Made by a program: the position numbers and the translations under genes | NCBI GenBank assembly: GCA_934489915.1 | Contig: CAKSSZ010000030.1 | Location: 1 to 11,850, forward strand | DNA length: 11,850 bases | DNA from: an uncultured Clostridia bacterium | GTDB lineage: Bacteria; Bacillota; Clostridia; HGM11514 | Direction of reading: 5' to 3' | In this document: positions 1-6,995 of the stretch, in pieces | Layout: each line of letters starts with the position of its first letter | Position numbering within the stretch: position 1 is the stretch's first letter | Notes under the pieces: generated by a model | What the model was told of the DNA's origin: nothing | Databases searched by the model: none | Seen by the model: the letters and a program-made list of their open reading frames with translations, nothing else

Positions 1-288
1 TGTTTCCCCGGCGGGGATGAACAGGTCGGACGGCTCTGCTAAAACAAACCCAAAGCCCCGTTCGTTGCCCTGAAAATTCCCCCGCACGTATCCCAAAAAC
101 TCCACCAATGCATATTTTTTGCGGCGGGTTTGCAGGACGGTTCCCTCTTTGATGCATTCTTCTAAAAGTGCCGCTAAGGCGGGGCGATCCTCCGGGGGAA
201 CCTCCATGATGACTGCCAGTTCTTCCAGAGAGAGGGGGCAGTCCTTTTTTTGTTGTAAAACGCCTAATACTTTTTCTTTTCTTGTCAT
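1..288 (-). CDS. rnr: Ribonuclease R, N-terminal part (runs off the left edge)
   Basis: RNase R is a processive 3'-to-5' exoribonuclease that degrades structured RNA and takes part in mRNA and rRNA turnover and, with tmRNA/SmpB, in clearing non-stop messages. Only the first 96 codons are present; the catalytic RNB domain lies outside the window. Residues about 1-60 (MTRKEKVLGVLQQKKDCPLS...) fit the small winged-helix domain at the start of RNase R. The segment after it, with GYVRGNFQGNERGFGFV and then DLFIP, fits the first cold-shock/OB domain, where the G-x-GFGFV and D-x-FIP pattern is typical. The ATG at 288 has a weak Shine-Dalgarno (AAGGAAA) just upstream. The neighbour secG lies upstream on the same strand, an order common in Bacillota. 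A strong terminator separates the two, so rnr depends on readthrough or on a promoter I cannot identify. Confidence 0.88.
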   Translation of the reverse strand, partial: MTRKEKVLGVLQQKKDCPLSLEELAVIMEVPPEDRPALAALLEECIKEGTVLQTRRKKYALVEFLGYVRGNFQGNERGFGFVLAEPSDLFIPAGET

Positions 289-322
289 AAATGTTTCCTT
301 ATCAAATTTTTAATAAAGTGCT

Positions 323-360
323 AAAAAAGCCACGCATCCATTAGTATGCGTGGCTTTTTT
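323..360. terminator. Bidirectional intrinsic terminator between secG and rnr
   Basis: A perfect 9-bp stem (GCCACGCAT at 329-337 with ATGCGTGGC at 346-354) closes an 8-nt loop. It is flanked by six A's (323-328) and six T's (355-360), so it has a U-tract in either direction. On the minus strand it sits 10 bp past the secG stop codon and 35 bp before the rnr start, so it should end most secG transcripts. Read on the plus strand, no gene in this window feeds into it. Confidence 0.85.
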
Positions 361-370
361 AAAATCATAC

Positions 371-601
371 TTACAGAATAAAATGAAGCGCAATGGCCAA
401 AATCATAAACAGCACTGCACAAACAGAAGTCCATCTGCCCAGCATAGCATCCATCGTTCTGCCCTTTGTTTTTCCAAAAAAGGTTTCTGCTCCGCCCGCA
501 ATACTTCCGGATAATCCCGCTTGCTTACCGGACTGCATCAACACAATCCCGATCAGCACAACGCAGATAACCAAATAAACAATCCGTAACGCGATACCCA
601 T
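371..601 (-). CDS. secG: Preprotein translocase subunit SecG
   Basis: SecG is the small accessory membrane subunit of the SecYEG channel and stimulates SecA-driven protein export. The protein has 76 residues, normal for the family. It has two hydrophobic membrane segments, about residues 5-23 (starting IVYLVICVVLIGIVLMQ) and 54-75. Between them lies the conserved loop with QSGKQAGLSGSIAGGAETFFGK, where the GL-SG-I-GG-E-FFGK pattern is characteristic. The Shine-Dalgarno AGGAGGG (610-616) is 8 nt from the ATG. A promoter lies at 636-664 and a terminator follows at 323-360, so secG appears to be mainly monocistronic. It is divergent from the aromatic amino acid operon. Confidence 0.95.
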   Translation of the reverse strand: MGIALRIVYLVICVVLIGIVLMQSGKQAGLSGSIAGGAETFFGKTKGRTMDAMLGRWTSVCAVLFMILAIALHFIL

Positions 602-635
602 TTACCGCACCCTCCTAATCATCAATTCTTTTCTT

Positions 636-664
636 ATTATAGCACACTATGTCCGGAAAAGCAA
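636..664 (-). promoter_or_regulatory. Sigma-A-type promoter for secG
   Basis: On the minus strand, -35 TTGCTT (659-664) and a perfect -10 TATAAT (636-641) are separated by 17 bp. Transcription should start near 629, giving a leader of roughly 28 nt that contains the AGGAGGG site. The spacer and -35 overlap the left arm of the inverted repeat at 652-660. Seen directly by eye; no transcript data. Confidence 0.75.
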
Positions 665-689
665 GTATTTTTTTAAATTTTTTTCCGGA
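652..689. repeat. Perfect 9-bp inverted repeat between divergent promoters
   Basis: TCCGGAAAA (652-660) and TTTTCCGGA (681-689) are exact reverse complements separated by 20 bp of AT-rich sequence. Each arm also contains the self-palindrome TCCGGA. The left arm overlaps the secG -35/spacer and the right arm ends 14 bp before the -35 of the DAHP synthase promoter. It lies upstream of both predicted transcription starts, so it would act as DNA, not as an RNA hairpin. It could be an operator, but no regulator can be named and chance in AT-rich DNA is possible. Confidence 0.4.
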
Positions 690-703
690 TGGGGGGAGAT
701 GAT

Positions 704-731
704 TGACTTTTGGCGGGATTTGTAGTATAAT
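704..731 (+). promoter_or_regulatory. Sigma-A-type promoter for the aroF-pheA operon
   Basis: -35 TTGACT (704-709) and a perfect -10 TATAAT (726-731) are separated by 16 bp. Transcription would start around 738, about 30 nt before the DAHP synthase ATG. I see no room for a leader peptide or T-box element, so any amino acid control would act at initiation or on the enzymes. The stretch CGGGATTTGTAGTATAAT (714-731) is nearly repeated in the threonine synthase promoter at 7048-7066. Confidence 0.8.
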
Positions 732-767
732 GTAGAAAATATAGCTGCATCAGGAGGAAGATATACC

Positions 768-1784
768 ATGATTATTATTATGAAATCGCATGCACCCAAG
801 CAATCTGTAGAGGAGATGATTTCTTCCCTGGAGCAGCAGGGCATGAAGGTGCAAATCAACACCGGTGTGGAGTGTACTGTGCTGGGCGTGCTGGGCAATA
901 CCCATGCACTGGACAAAGCACAGATTGAAATGAACCCCCAGGTGGAGCGGGTGATGGCGGTGCAGGAGCCGTACAAAAAGGCAAACCGGAAATTTCACCC
1001 GCAGGATACCGTGGTAAAGATCGGGGACAGGCAGATCGGCGGCGAAGAACTGAGCGTGGTCGCAGGCCCTTGCTCGGTGGAGAGCGAGGCTCAGATCGTT
1101 GAGGTGGCAGAGCGGGTCAAGGCGTCCGGTGCCAGCTTTTTGCGGGGGGGCGCTTTCAAGCCCCGTTCTTCCCCTTATGCATTCCAGGGGCTGGGCACAG
1201 ACGGGCTTGAACTGCTGGCAGAGGCACGGGAGGTTACGGGTTTGCCGGTGGTGTCGGAGCTGACCTCGCTGCGATATCTGGAACGGTTTGTGGACATGGT
1301 GGACGTGATCCAGATCGGCGCACGGAATATGCAGAACTTTGAGCTGCTGCGTGAGGTGGGGCGCACCCAAAAGCCTGTTTTATTAAAGCGCGGTCTGTCC
1401 AGTACCATTGAGGAACTGCTCCTTTCGGCAGAATATATTATGTCGGAAGGGAATGAGCAGGTGATTTTATGCGAGCGGGGGATCCGAACCTTTGAAACCT
1501 TCACCCGCAATACCCTGGATTTATCCGCTGTGCCTGCCATCAAGCGGCTGAGCCATTTGCCGGTTGTGGTGGATCCCTCACATGCCACCGGCCTTGCCTG
1601 GATGGTGGAACCGATGGCGTTAGCGGCGGCTGCCGTAGGGGCGGACGGGCTGATCATCGAGGTGCACAACGATCCTGCCAAGGCACTGTGCGACGGGAAG
1701 CAATCCATTACCCCCGATGATTTTGACCGTTTGATGAAAAAACTAAAGATTGCCAGCCGGATTCATCATGAGGTGGAGGCATGA
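768..1784 (+). CDS. aroF: 3-deoxy-7-phosphoheptulonate (DAHP) synthase with N-terminal regulatory domain
   Basis: The enzyme condenses phosphoenolpyruvate and erythrose 4-phosphate to DAHP, the committed step of the shikimate pathway. Its 338 residues match the Thermotoga-type class. Residues about 1-70 form the small ferredoxin-like/ACT-like domain that binds aromatic amino acids in characterised relatives, so Phe/Tyr feedback is plausible. The rest is the TIM barrel, with AGPCSVE (99-105), KPRSSPYAFQG (131-141), PVLLKRG (203-209), LCERGIRTFE (234-243) and DPSH (269-272). The expected metal ligands are present: C102, H272, E298 and D309. The start at 768 is preferred to the ATG at 780 because MIIIMK matches the usual MIVV-like first strand and AGGAGG (752-757) lies upstream. 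The stop overlaps the next start as ATGA, implying translational coupling. The symbol is one of several in use (aroF, aroG, aroA). Confidence 0.95.
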   Translation: MIIIMKSHAPKQSVEEMISSLEQQGMKVQINTGVECTVLGVLGNTHALDKAQIEMNPQVERVMAVQEPYKKANRKFHPQDTVVKIGDRQIGGEELSVVAGPCSVESEAQIVEVAERVKASGASFLRGGAFKPRSSPYAFQGLGTDGLELLAEAREVTGLPVVSELTSLRYLERFVDMVDVIQIGARNMQNFELLREVGRTQKPVLLKRGLSSTIEELLLSAEYIMSEGNEQVILCERGIRTFETFTRNTLDLSAVPAIKRLSHLPVVVDPSHATGLAWMVEPMALAAAAVGADGLIIEVHNDPAKALCDGKQSITPDDFDRLMKKLKIASRIHHEVEA

Positions 1785-2923
1785 GCGGGCAGCTGGAGAA
1801 CCTGCGGGAGCAGATTGATCAGATTGACCGACAGCTGCTGGAGCTGCTGCGGCAGCGGTTTGCGGTGACAGATCAGGTGGGCGCCTATAAGGCCGCCTCC
1901 GGGAAGGCAGTGTTTGACCCGGAGCGGGAGGCGGCGGTGATTCAGGATCGGCTGCACCGTTTGCAGGATGATGATCTGGCACCGGCGGTGAAAAGCATTT
2001 ATACGCTGCTGATGGCAAACAGCCGCCAGCGGCAAAGGCGGCTGTGCCGAAACAGGCTGGAGACTTTTTTGCAGGAATTGCCTGTGACCGATTCTGTTTG
2101 TGCGGATGTTACCATTCCCGTGGCATACGGCGGGGTGGAAGGGAGCTTTGGAGAAGAGGCGCTGCTCACTTTCTTTGGGGAAGGGCAGGCAAGGCAGGGC
2201 TATCCTTACTTCTCCCAGGTGATTGACGCCGTGCGTACGGGGCAGGCGCAGTACGGCGTTCTGCCCTTGGAAAATTCCTCCACCGGAGCGGTGATTCAGG
2301 TCTATGATTTGCTGCGGGAGGGCGGCTGCTTTTTGGTGGGGGAGGTCAAGCTCCCCATTCGCCATTGTCTGCTGGGGCTGCCGGGGGCGAAGCTTGCGGG
2401 GCTGCATAAAATATATTCTCACCCCCAGGGGCTGTCTCAAAGCAGCCGGTTTTTACAGGCGCATCCCTCCTGGGAGGGGGTACCTTACTTAAATACCGCC
2501 ATGAGTGCCCGTCTGGTGCGGGACAGCGGCGACCTTACCATGGCTGCCATTGGCAGCCGGCGGTGCGCACAGGAGTACGGGTTGGAAATTCTGGCGGAAA
2601 ATATTCAGGATTCGGAGCATAACCATACCCGTTTTGTGGTGATCGGCAGTAAGGCACTGCGTTCTGAGAAGGCAAATAAAATCAGCCTGTGCTTTGACCT
2701 GGTGCACAGCAGCGGGTCTCTTTACCAGATCTTAACCTTTTTTGCCATTCATCAGATTAATTTATTAAAGTTGGAGTCCCGCCCCATTCCGGAGAAAAAC
2801 TGGGAATACAGCTTTTTTATGGATTTGGAAGGGAATCTTTATGACCGGGCGGTGCAGGACGCCATTTGCTCCGTCATGGATGAAACGGTTCGGTTCCGCT
2901 ATTTGGGGAACTATCCCGGTTGA
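1781..2923 (+). CDS. pheA: Bifunctional chorismate mutase / prephenate dehydratase (P-protein)
   Basis: The protein converts chorismate to prephenate and then to phenylpyruvate, the direct precursor of phenylalanine. Its 380 residues match known P-proteins. The AroQ-type mutase domain (about 1-90) has the expected charged residues: R9, R25/R27, K37 and the DPERE segment (46-50). The dehydratase domain (about 112-290) shows VAYGGVEGSFGEEA, PLENSSTGAV (162-171), SHPQGLSQ (213-220) and TRFVVIG (283-289), whose Thr is the catalytic residue of the family. A C-terminal ACT domain (about 300-380) has LLKLESRPIP and the WEYSFFMDLEG strand, consistent with Phe feedback. The turn normally written PG(A/S)L reads SGSLY here, a small departure. 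It overlaps the DAHP synthase gene by 4 bp. No tyrA or trp gene is nearby, so this unit points to Phe. Confidence 0.95.
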   Translation: MSGQLENLREQIDQIDRQLLELLRQRFAVTDQVGAYKAASGKAVFDPEREAAVIQDRLHRLQDDDLAPAVKSIYTLLMANSRQRQRRLCRNRLETFLQELPVTDSVCADVTIPVAYGGVEGSFGEEALLTFFGEGQARQGYPYFSQVIDAVRTGQAQYGVLPLENSSTGAVIQVYDLLREGGCFLVGEVKLPIRHCLLGLPGAKLAGLHKIYSHPQGLSQSSRFLQAHPSWEGVPYLNTAMSARLVRDSGDLTMAAIGSRRCAQEYGLEILAENIQDSEHNHTRFVVIGSKALRSEKANKISLCFDLVHSSGSLYQILTFFAIHQINLLKLESRPIPEKNWEYSFFMDLEGNLYDRAVQDAICSVMDETVRFRYLGNYPG

Positions 2924-2935
2924 GGAGGCACGGAT

Positions 2936-4033
2936 ATGAAGGATGGAAAGCTTGCTGTTCTGGGGAACGGCTTTGCTGCATGGACGGAAGAATTACAAGG
3001 GTACTTTTCCGGGGAGCTTTGGTGGTATAACGGTGCGTTTTTGCCGGAAATTGAGGGTCTGCGCTGCTGCCTGACCGAGTCATTGGCAGAGGCGCTGACC
3101 GATGCGGACGCAGTATTGCTCTGTGTGGAGCCGGAGCCGATTGACCCGGCTGTTCCGGCTCAGTTCGGCGTGATGATTCCGGCAAAGGGCGAGCTGGGGA
3201 TCAGCGGGTTTTTTGGCAGCCTGCAGGCGGTTCCGCAAGTGTTGGAGCTGGTGGAGGGGATTGCCTGCTTTGCCCCCTGTGCGCCGGTGATCAATGTGAG
3301 CCGCCCGATGAATACGACGTTGCGTGCCCTTTATGATATGATGCCCGGCTGTCGGGCGGTGGGCTATGACGGGGCGGTACATGCCGCTTGCAAACGGATG
3401 GCAGCTCTGCTGCAAGACCGGGGGATTCCTGCGGATGAAAAGGAGCTTTCTTATCACACGGCAGGCATCGGCGGGGGAGCCTTTTTAGGGCAGCTTGCCT
3501 ACCGGCAGTTAGCACTGCGGGATGTGTTTTTGCAGGAGGTAAGCCCCATCCAGTCTGATCTTTGGCAGCGGATGGAGTTTTACCCTGCCTGCGGGGATGC
3601 ATTTTTACAGGAGCTGTGCCCGGCGGGCTGGTTTGCAGGATGGGAGCAGGAGCCGACATCGGTCGGTGACCGGGGGTTGGCGGCGTTGCTGGGCGCATTG
3701 TGCGGAGAAAGCGGCGGCGTGTTCAGCGGATATTATCCCAACATAGGGCAGGCACCCGGCTGGGAGACAGGCGTGATTGCTGCTTCCGATCTTTTTTGTT
3801 CCCCGCAGGGGATCCGGCCGCTGGTGGGAGGAGAGCTGCCACGGTCGTTGGAAGCGCTGTTCCGCCCGCAAATCGGCATGCTCCAAACAACCATGGAAGC
3901 AGCCGTGCAAATGGAGCGTGAGGCTGCCCGGGAGGCGTTCTTGTTAGAGCCGTCTCTGCGGCATCTCCCCCGGGAGAAGGTCATTGCCCTGTTTGACGGA
4001 TTGGCGGATCAATATTTACCGGATTGGGAATAG
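2936..4033 (+). CDS. GH4-like NAD-binding protein with apparently lost catalytic residues
   Basis: I recognise a diverged relative of glycoside hydrolase family 4 (alpha-galactosidase/alpha-glucosidase/6-phosphoglycosidase type). GH4 enzymes use NAD+ and a divalent metal to cleave glycosides by transient C3 oxidation. Family-like blocks in order are LAVLGNG (6-12, end of the first Rossmann strand), DADAVLLCV (56-64), a GISGFFGSLQAVP segment (88-100), VINVSRPMNTTLRALY (118-133), YHTAGIGGG (173-181), FYPACGD (215-221) and YYPNIGQAPGWETGV (266-280). Near the end come GIRPLVGGELP (292-302), LFRPQIG and the alpha-helical C-terminus. As I recall the family, the metal ligands are Cys in G-x-C-H and His in GINH, and TNPM is conserved. 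Here these read GYDG (143-146), GIGG (177-180) and SRPM (122-125). At 365 residues it is shorter than typical GH4 (about 430), mostly in the N-terminal part. AGGAGG overlaps the pheA stop. No signal peptide. It may be a pseudoenzyme or have a different chemistry; substrate unknown. Confidence 0.7.
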   Translation: MKDGKLAVLGNGFAAWTEELQGYFSGELWWYNGAFLPEIEGLRCCLTESLAEALTDADAVLLCVEPEPIDPAVPAQFGVMIPAKGELGISGFFGSLQAVPQVLELVEGIACFAPCAPVINVSRPMNTTLRALYDMMPGCRAVGYDGAVHAACKRMAALLQDRGIPADEKELSYHTAGIGGGAFLGQLAYRQLALRDVFLQEVSPIQSDLWQRMEFYPACGDAFLQELCPAGWFAGWEQEPTSVGDRGLAALLGALCGESGGVFSGYYPNIGQAPGWETGVIAASDLFCSPQGIRPLVGGELPRSLEALFRPQIGMLQTTMEAAVQMEREAAREAFLLEPSLRHLPREKVIALFDGLADQYLPDWE

Positions 4034-4045
4034 GAGGATGGAACA

Positions 4046-5746
4046 ATGAGACACGTGGAGCACAGGGTTGATTTTTGCGTGGTAGGCGGCGGCCTTGCCG
4101 GGCTTTGTGCGGCGTTGGCGGCGGCACGGATGGGAATCAAAACGGCGATCCTGCAGGAACGGCCGATGTTTGGCGGGAATGCCTCCAGCGAGGTGCGGAT
4201 GTGGGTGTGCGGCGCCCACGGCAAGGATTGCCGGGAAGGCGGGATCATCGAAGAACTGATCCTAGAAAATTTTTATCAGAATCCCGGGCAGAAATATTCC
4301 ATTTGGGATACGGTACTCCATGGGAAAGCGATGGAGGAGCCAAATTTAACCGTGCTGTTAAATTGTTCCTGCCTGGACGCGGAGACGGCGGAGGATCGGA
4401 TTGTCAGCGTGACCGGGTGGCAGATGACCACCCAGACCTTTCATACGGTGCGGGCGGCTTATTTTGCGGATTGCTCCGGGGACTCAATCTTGGCGCCCTT
4501 AACCGGTGCGGATTATACCCTGGGACGGGAAGGAAGAAGCCAATACGGGGAATCCATTGAGCCGGAGCAGGCAGACAGAAAAACCATGGGAATGAGCTGC
4601 ATTATTCAGGCACGGGAGACAGACTCCCCCAAGCCCTTTGTGCCGCCGGAATGGGCATATTCCTATGAGACGGATGCGGAATTTCCCCAGCGGGAGCACG
4701 ATATGCAAAAGCTGGGCAATAATTTCTGGTGGATTGAGCTGGGGGGAGAGGATGACTCCATCCACGACACGGAGCGGCTGCGGGACGAATTGCTGAAAAT
4801 TGCCTACGGCGTTTGGGATCATGTGAAAAACAAGGGGGATCATCATGCGGAATGCTGGGAGCTGGAATGGATTGGGATCCTGCCCGGCAAACGGGAGAGC
4901 AGGCGGTATCTGGGCGATTATGTGGTGAACCAGAACGATGTGGAGGCAGGAGGGCAGTTCCCCGATGTGATCGCCTATGCCGGGTGGTCGATGGATGACC
5001 ACAAGCCGCAGGGCTTTTATTATAAGGAAGGGCACCCCACCATCTATCACCCGGCGCCCTCCCCTTGGGGGATCCCCTTTCGCAGCCTGTATTCCTCCAA
5101 TCGGAAGAATTTGCTGTTTGCGGGGCGGAATATCAGCGTGTCTCATGCGGCGCTGTCCTCGGCACGGGTGATGAGCACCTGTGCCATGCTGGGGCAGGCG
5201 GTGGGAACAGCGGCGGCGTTGTTGTGTCAATCCGGGCAGGAAATCCGGGAGCTCTCAGTTGACCGGCTTCAGCAGACTCTGCAATTTTACGATAGCTGGC
5301 TGCCGGGAGTGGAGCGCAGGCTCCCGCCGGTAACATTGACGGCGGAATACAGCTGCCCGCTGCTTTGCAACGGACGGGAACGGGGGGAGGAAAACTGCTG
5401 GAAGGCAAGGCCGGGAGAACGGGCCGTCCTTACCTGGGAACAGCCCGTTGCCATTCGGGGAGTCCGGATTGTGTTTGACAGTGATTTTAACCGTGCGTAT
5501 CATAATATGCCGGCTCATTATTCTCTTTGTGCTTCCGGCTCCCTCCTGCCGGAAACGCTGGTGCGGGAGTATTGCCTGATCTGCACCTATGCAGACGGTA
5601 CCCGAAAGCAGGTGGAGGTGCGTAATAACCGAAAGCGCTTGGCGATCCACTCCCTGCCCGGGGAAGCTGTCACCTCGGTGACCTTGCTCCCGCAAAAGAG
5701 CTGGGGGGATCCTGATTTTCGCGTGTTTGCACTGGAGGTATTTTAA
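4046..5746 (+). CDS. FAD-dependent oxidoreductase (PF12831 type) with C-terminal beta domain
   Basis: This is a cytoplasmic flavoprotein of the 'FAD-dependent oxidoreductase' family that is often found near carbohydrate-active genes; its substrate is unknown. The FAD Rossmann motif is VDFCVVGGGLAGLCAALAA (8-26), with the ribose-binding acid at E38 (ILQERP). The family block GGNASSEVRMWVCGAHG (43-59) follows. Other marks are ADCSGDS (141-147), GKRESRRYLGDYVV (281-294) and the second flavin motif FAGRNISVSHAALSSARV (358-375) with GQAVGTAAAL (383-392). Residues about 430-566 look like a beta-rich C-terminal domain. No signal peptide is visible at the N-terminus, so an extracytoplasmic role is unlikely. 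AGGAGG overlaps the stop of the preceding gene and lies 8 nt from the ATG, so the two genes are probably co-expressed. Oxidation of a sugar or glycoside is the likeliest role, but that is inference. Confidence 0.85.
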   Translation: MRHVEHRVDFCVVGGGLAGLCAALAAARMGIKTAILQERPMFGGNASSEVRMWVCGAHGKDCREGGIIEELILENFYQNPGQKYSIWDTVLHGKAMEEPNLTVLLNCSCLDAETAEDRIVSVTGWQMTTQTFHTVRAAYFADCSGDSILAPLTGADYTLGREGRSQYGESIEPEQADRKTMGMSCIIQARETDSPKPFVPPEWAYSYETDAEFPQREHDMQKLGNNFWWIELGGEDDSIHDTERLRDELLKIAYGVWDHVKNKGDHHAECWELEWIGILPGKRESRRYLGDYVVNQNDVEAGGQFPDVIAYAGWSMDDHKPQGFYYKEGHPTIYHPAPSPWGIPFRSLYSSNRKNLLFAGRNISVSHAALSSARVMSTCAMLGQAVGTAAALLCQSGQEIRELSVDRLQQTLQFYDSWLPGVERRLPPVTLTAEYSCPLLCNGRERGEENCWKARPGERAVLTWEQPVAIRGVRIVFDSDFNRAYHNMPAHYSLCASGSLLPETLVREYCLICTYADGTRKQVEVRNNRKRLAIHSLPGEAVTSVTLLPQKSWGDPDFRVFALEVF

Positions 5747-5754
5747 TCGGCGGC

Positions 5755-5769
5755 GGAAAAACGTTTTCC
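5755..5769. repeat. Short palindrome GGAAAA-ACG-TTTTCC after the FAD gene
   Basis: A 6-bp perfect inverted repeat with a 3-nt centre lies 8 bp past the oxidoreductase stop and 30 bp before the ugd start. As RNA it would be a weak hairpin without a U-tract, so it is not a convincing terminator. Transcription may run on into ugd. It could also be a protein-binding site. Confidence 0.3.
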
Positions 5770-5798
5770 TATTAAATAAATGGTGAGGAGAAGAATCA

Positions 5799-6989
5799 GT
5801 GAGTGTACGAATTGCAATTGCAGGAACAGGGTATGTGGGGCTGTCTATGGCGGTGCTGCTGTCTCAGCACAACCAGGTGACGGCAGTGGATATTGTGCCG
5901 GAGAAGGTGGAAAAAATCAACCGGCGGATTTCACCGATTCAGGATCGGGAAATTGAAGATTATCTGGCGCATCAGGAGCTGAACCTGACCGCCACGACAG
6001 ACGGCCGGGCTGCGTACAGCACAGCGGATTTTGTGGTCATTGCTGCGCCTACGAACTACGATCCTCATAAAAATTATTTTGATACCTCTGCCGTGGAGGC
6101 GGTAATTGCTCTGGTGCAGGAAAGCAATCCCGATGCGTATATGGTGATTAAATCCACCGTACCGGTGGGATATACCAATCAAATGCGGGAAAAATTCCAT
6201 ACCGATAAAATTTTATTCAGTCCGGAATTTCTGCGGGAGTCTCGGGCGCTCTACGATAATTTGTATCCCAGCCGGATTATTGTGGGAATGGATGCAAGGG
6301 ACGAGGCTTCCGTCAGGGCGGCGCATACCTTTGCCCATCTCCTCCGCCAGGCGGCGATCAAGGATCCGGTAGATACTCTCTTTATGGGATTTACCGAGGC
6401 AGAGGCGGTCAAGCTGTTTTCCAATACGTATCTGGCGCTGCGGGTGGCGTATTTTAACGAACTGGATACTTATGCAGAGGTGCGGGGCTTAAATACCAAA
6501 CAAATTATTGAAGGGGTAGGGCTGGACCCCAGAATCGGAACCCATTATAACAACCCCTCATTTGGCTATGGCGGATATTGCCTGCCCAAGGATACCAAAC
6601 AGCTGCTTGCCAATTATAACGACGTGCCCAATAATATCATCGGTGCAATTGTGGAGGCAAACCGTACCCGAAAGGATTTCATTGCGGAACGGATTCTGGC
6701 GATGAACCCGCAGGTGGTGGGGGTGTACCGGCTGACCATGAAGTCCAATTCCGATAACTTCCGTGCGTCCTCCATCCAGGGGGTCATGAAGCGGATTAAA
6801 GCAAAGGGCATTCCCGTGGTGGTATACGAGCCGGCATTGCAGGAGGACACCTTTTTCCATTCCAAGGTGATCCGTGATCTGGAGGAGTTTAAACGGATCT
6901 CCGACGTGATTATTGCCAACCGGTACCATGAGGAGATTGCAGATGTGCTGGATAAGGTCTATACCAGAGATTTGTATTTCAGAGATTAA
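5799..6989 (+). CDS. ugd: UDP-glucose 6-dehydrogenase
   Basis: The enzyme oxidises UDP-glucose to UDP-glucuronate with two NAD+, supplying a precursor for capsule or other acidic surface polysaccharides. Its 396 residues match the short bacterial (Klebsiella-like) form. The Rossmann motif is IAIAGTGYVGLS (5-16). Family marks are APTNYDP (83-89), KSTVPVGYT (118-126), FSPEFLRESRAL (140-151), EAVKLFSNTYLALRVAYFNEL (202-222) and FGYGGYCLPKDT (255-266). The catalytic Cys is C261 and the active-site Lys is K205. The GTG start at 5799 is chosen because GAGGAG (5785-5790) lies 8 nt upstream and the reading frame begins directly with the Rossmann strand. It lies 52 bp after the FAD gene with no clear promoter, so it may belong to the same transcript. 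No glycosyltransferase or other polysaccharide gene is present in the window. Confidence 0.94.
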   Translation: MSVRIAIAGTGYVGLSMAVLLSQHNQVTAVDIVPEKVEKINRRISPIQDREIEDYLAHQELNLTATTDGRAAYSTADFVVIAAPTNYDPHKNYFDTSAVEAVIALVQESNPDAYMVIKSTVPVGYTNQMREKFHTDKILFSPEFLRESRALYDNLYPSRIIVGMDARDEASVRAAHTFAHLLRQAAIKDPVDTLFMGFTEAEAVKLFSNTYLALRVAYFNELDTYAEVRGLNTKQIIEGVGLDPRIGTHYNNPSFGYGGYCLPKDTKQLLANYNDVPNNIIGAIVEANRTRKDFIAERILAMNPQVVGVYRLTMKSNSDNFRASSIQGVMKRIKAKGIPVVVYEPALQEDTFFHSKVIRDLEEFKRISDVIIANRYHEEIADVLDKVYTRDLYFRD

Positions 6990-6995
6990 CATTTG

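Noticed and set aside
119..313. 64-codon open frame on the plus strand opposite rnr
   Set aside because: The minus strand encodes the conserved RNase R N-terminus here; the plus frame is Ser-rich with no Shine-Dalgarno support.
289..322. Minus-strand promoter for rnr in the AT-rich gap
   Set aside because: There are AT-rich hexamers, but no pair of -35 and -10 boxes with a 16-18 bp spacer.
732..767. Possible T-box, leader peptide or riboswitch before the DAHP synthase gene
   Set aside because: The predicted leader is only about 30 nt and holds no stem or specifier-like sequence.
1766..2440. 224-codon open frame on the minus strand across the aroF-pheA junction
   Set aside because: It is antisense to conserved mutase and dehydratase motifs and has a Pro/Gln/His-rich shadow composition.
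4499..5230. 243-codon open frame on the minus strand inside the FAD oxidoreductase
   Set aside because: It is antisense to a gene with clear FAD motifs throughout; the translation has no family features.
5747..5798. Separate promoter for ugd in the gap after the FAD gene
   Set aside because: TATTAA near 5770 resembles a -10, but no -35 at suitable spacing is visible, so I do not list it as a promoter.
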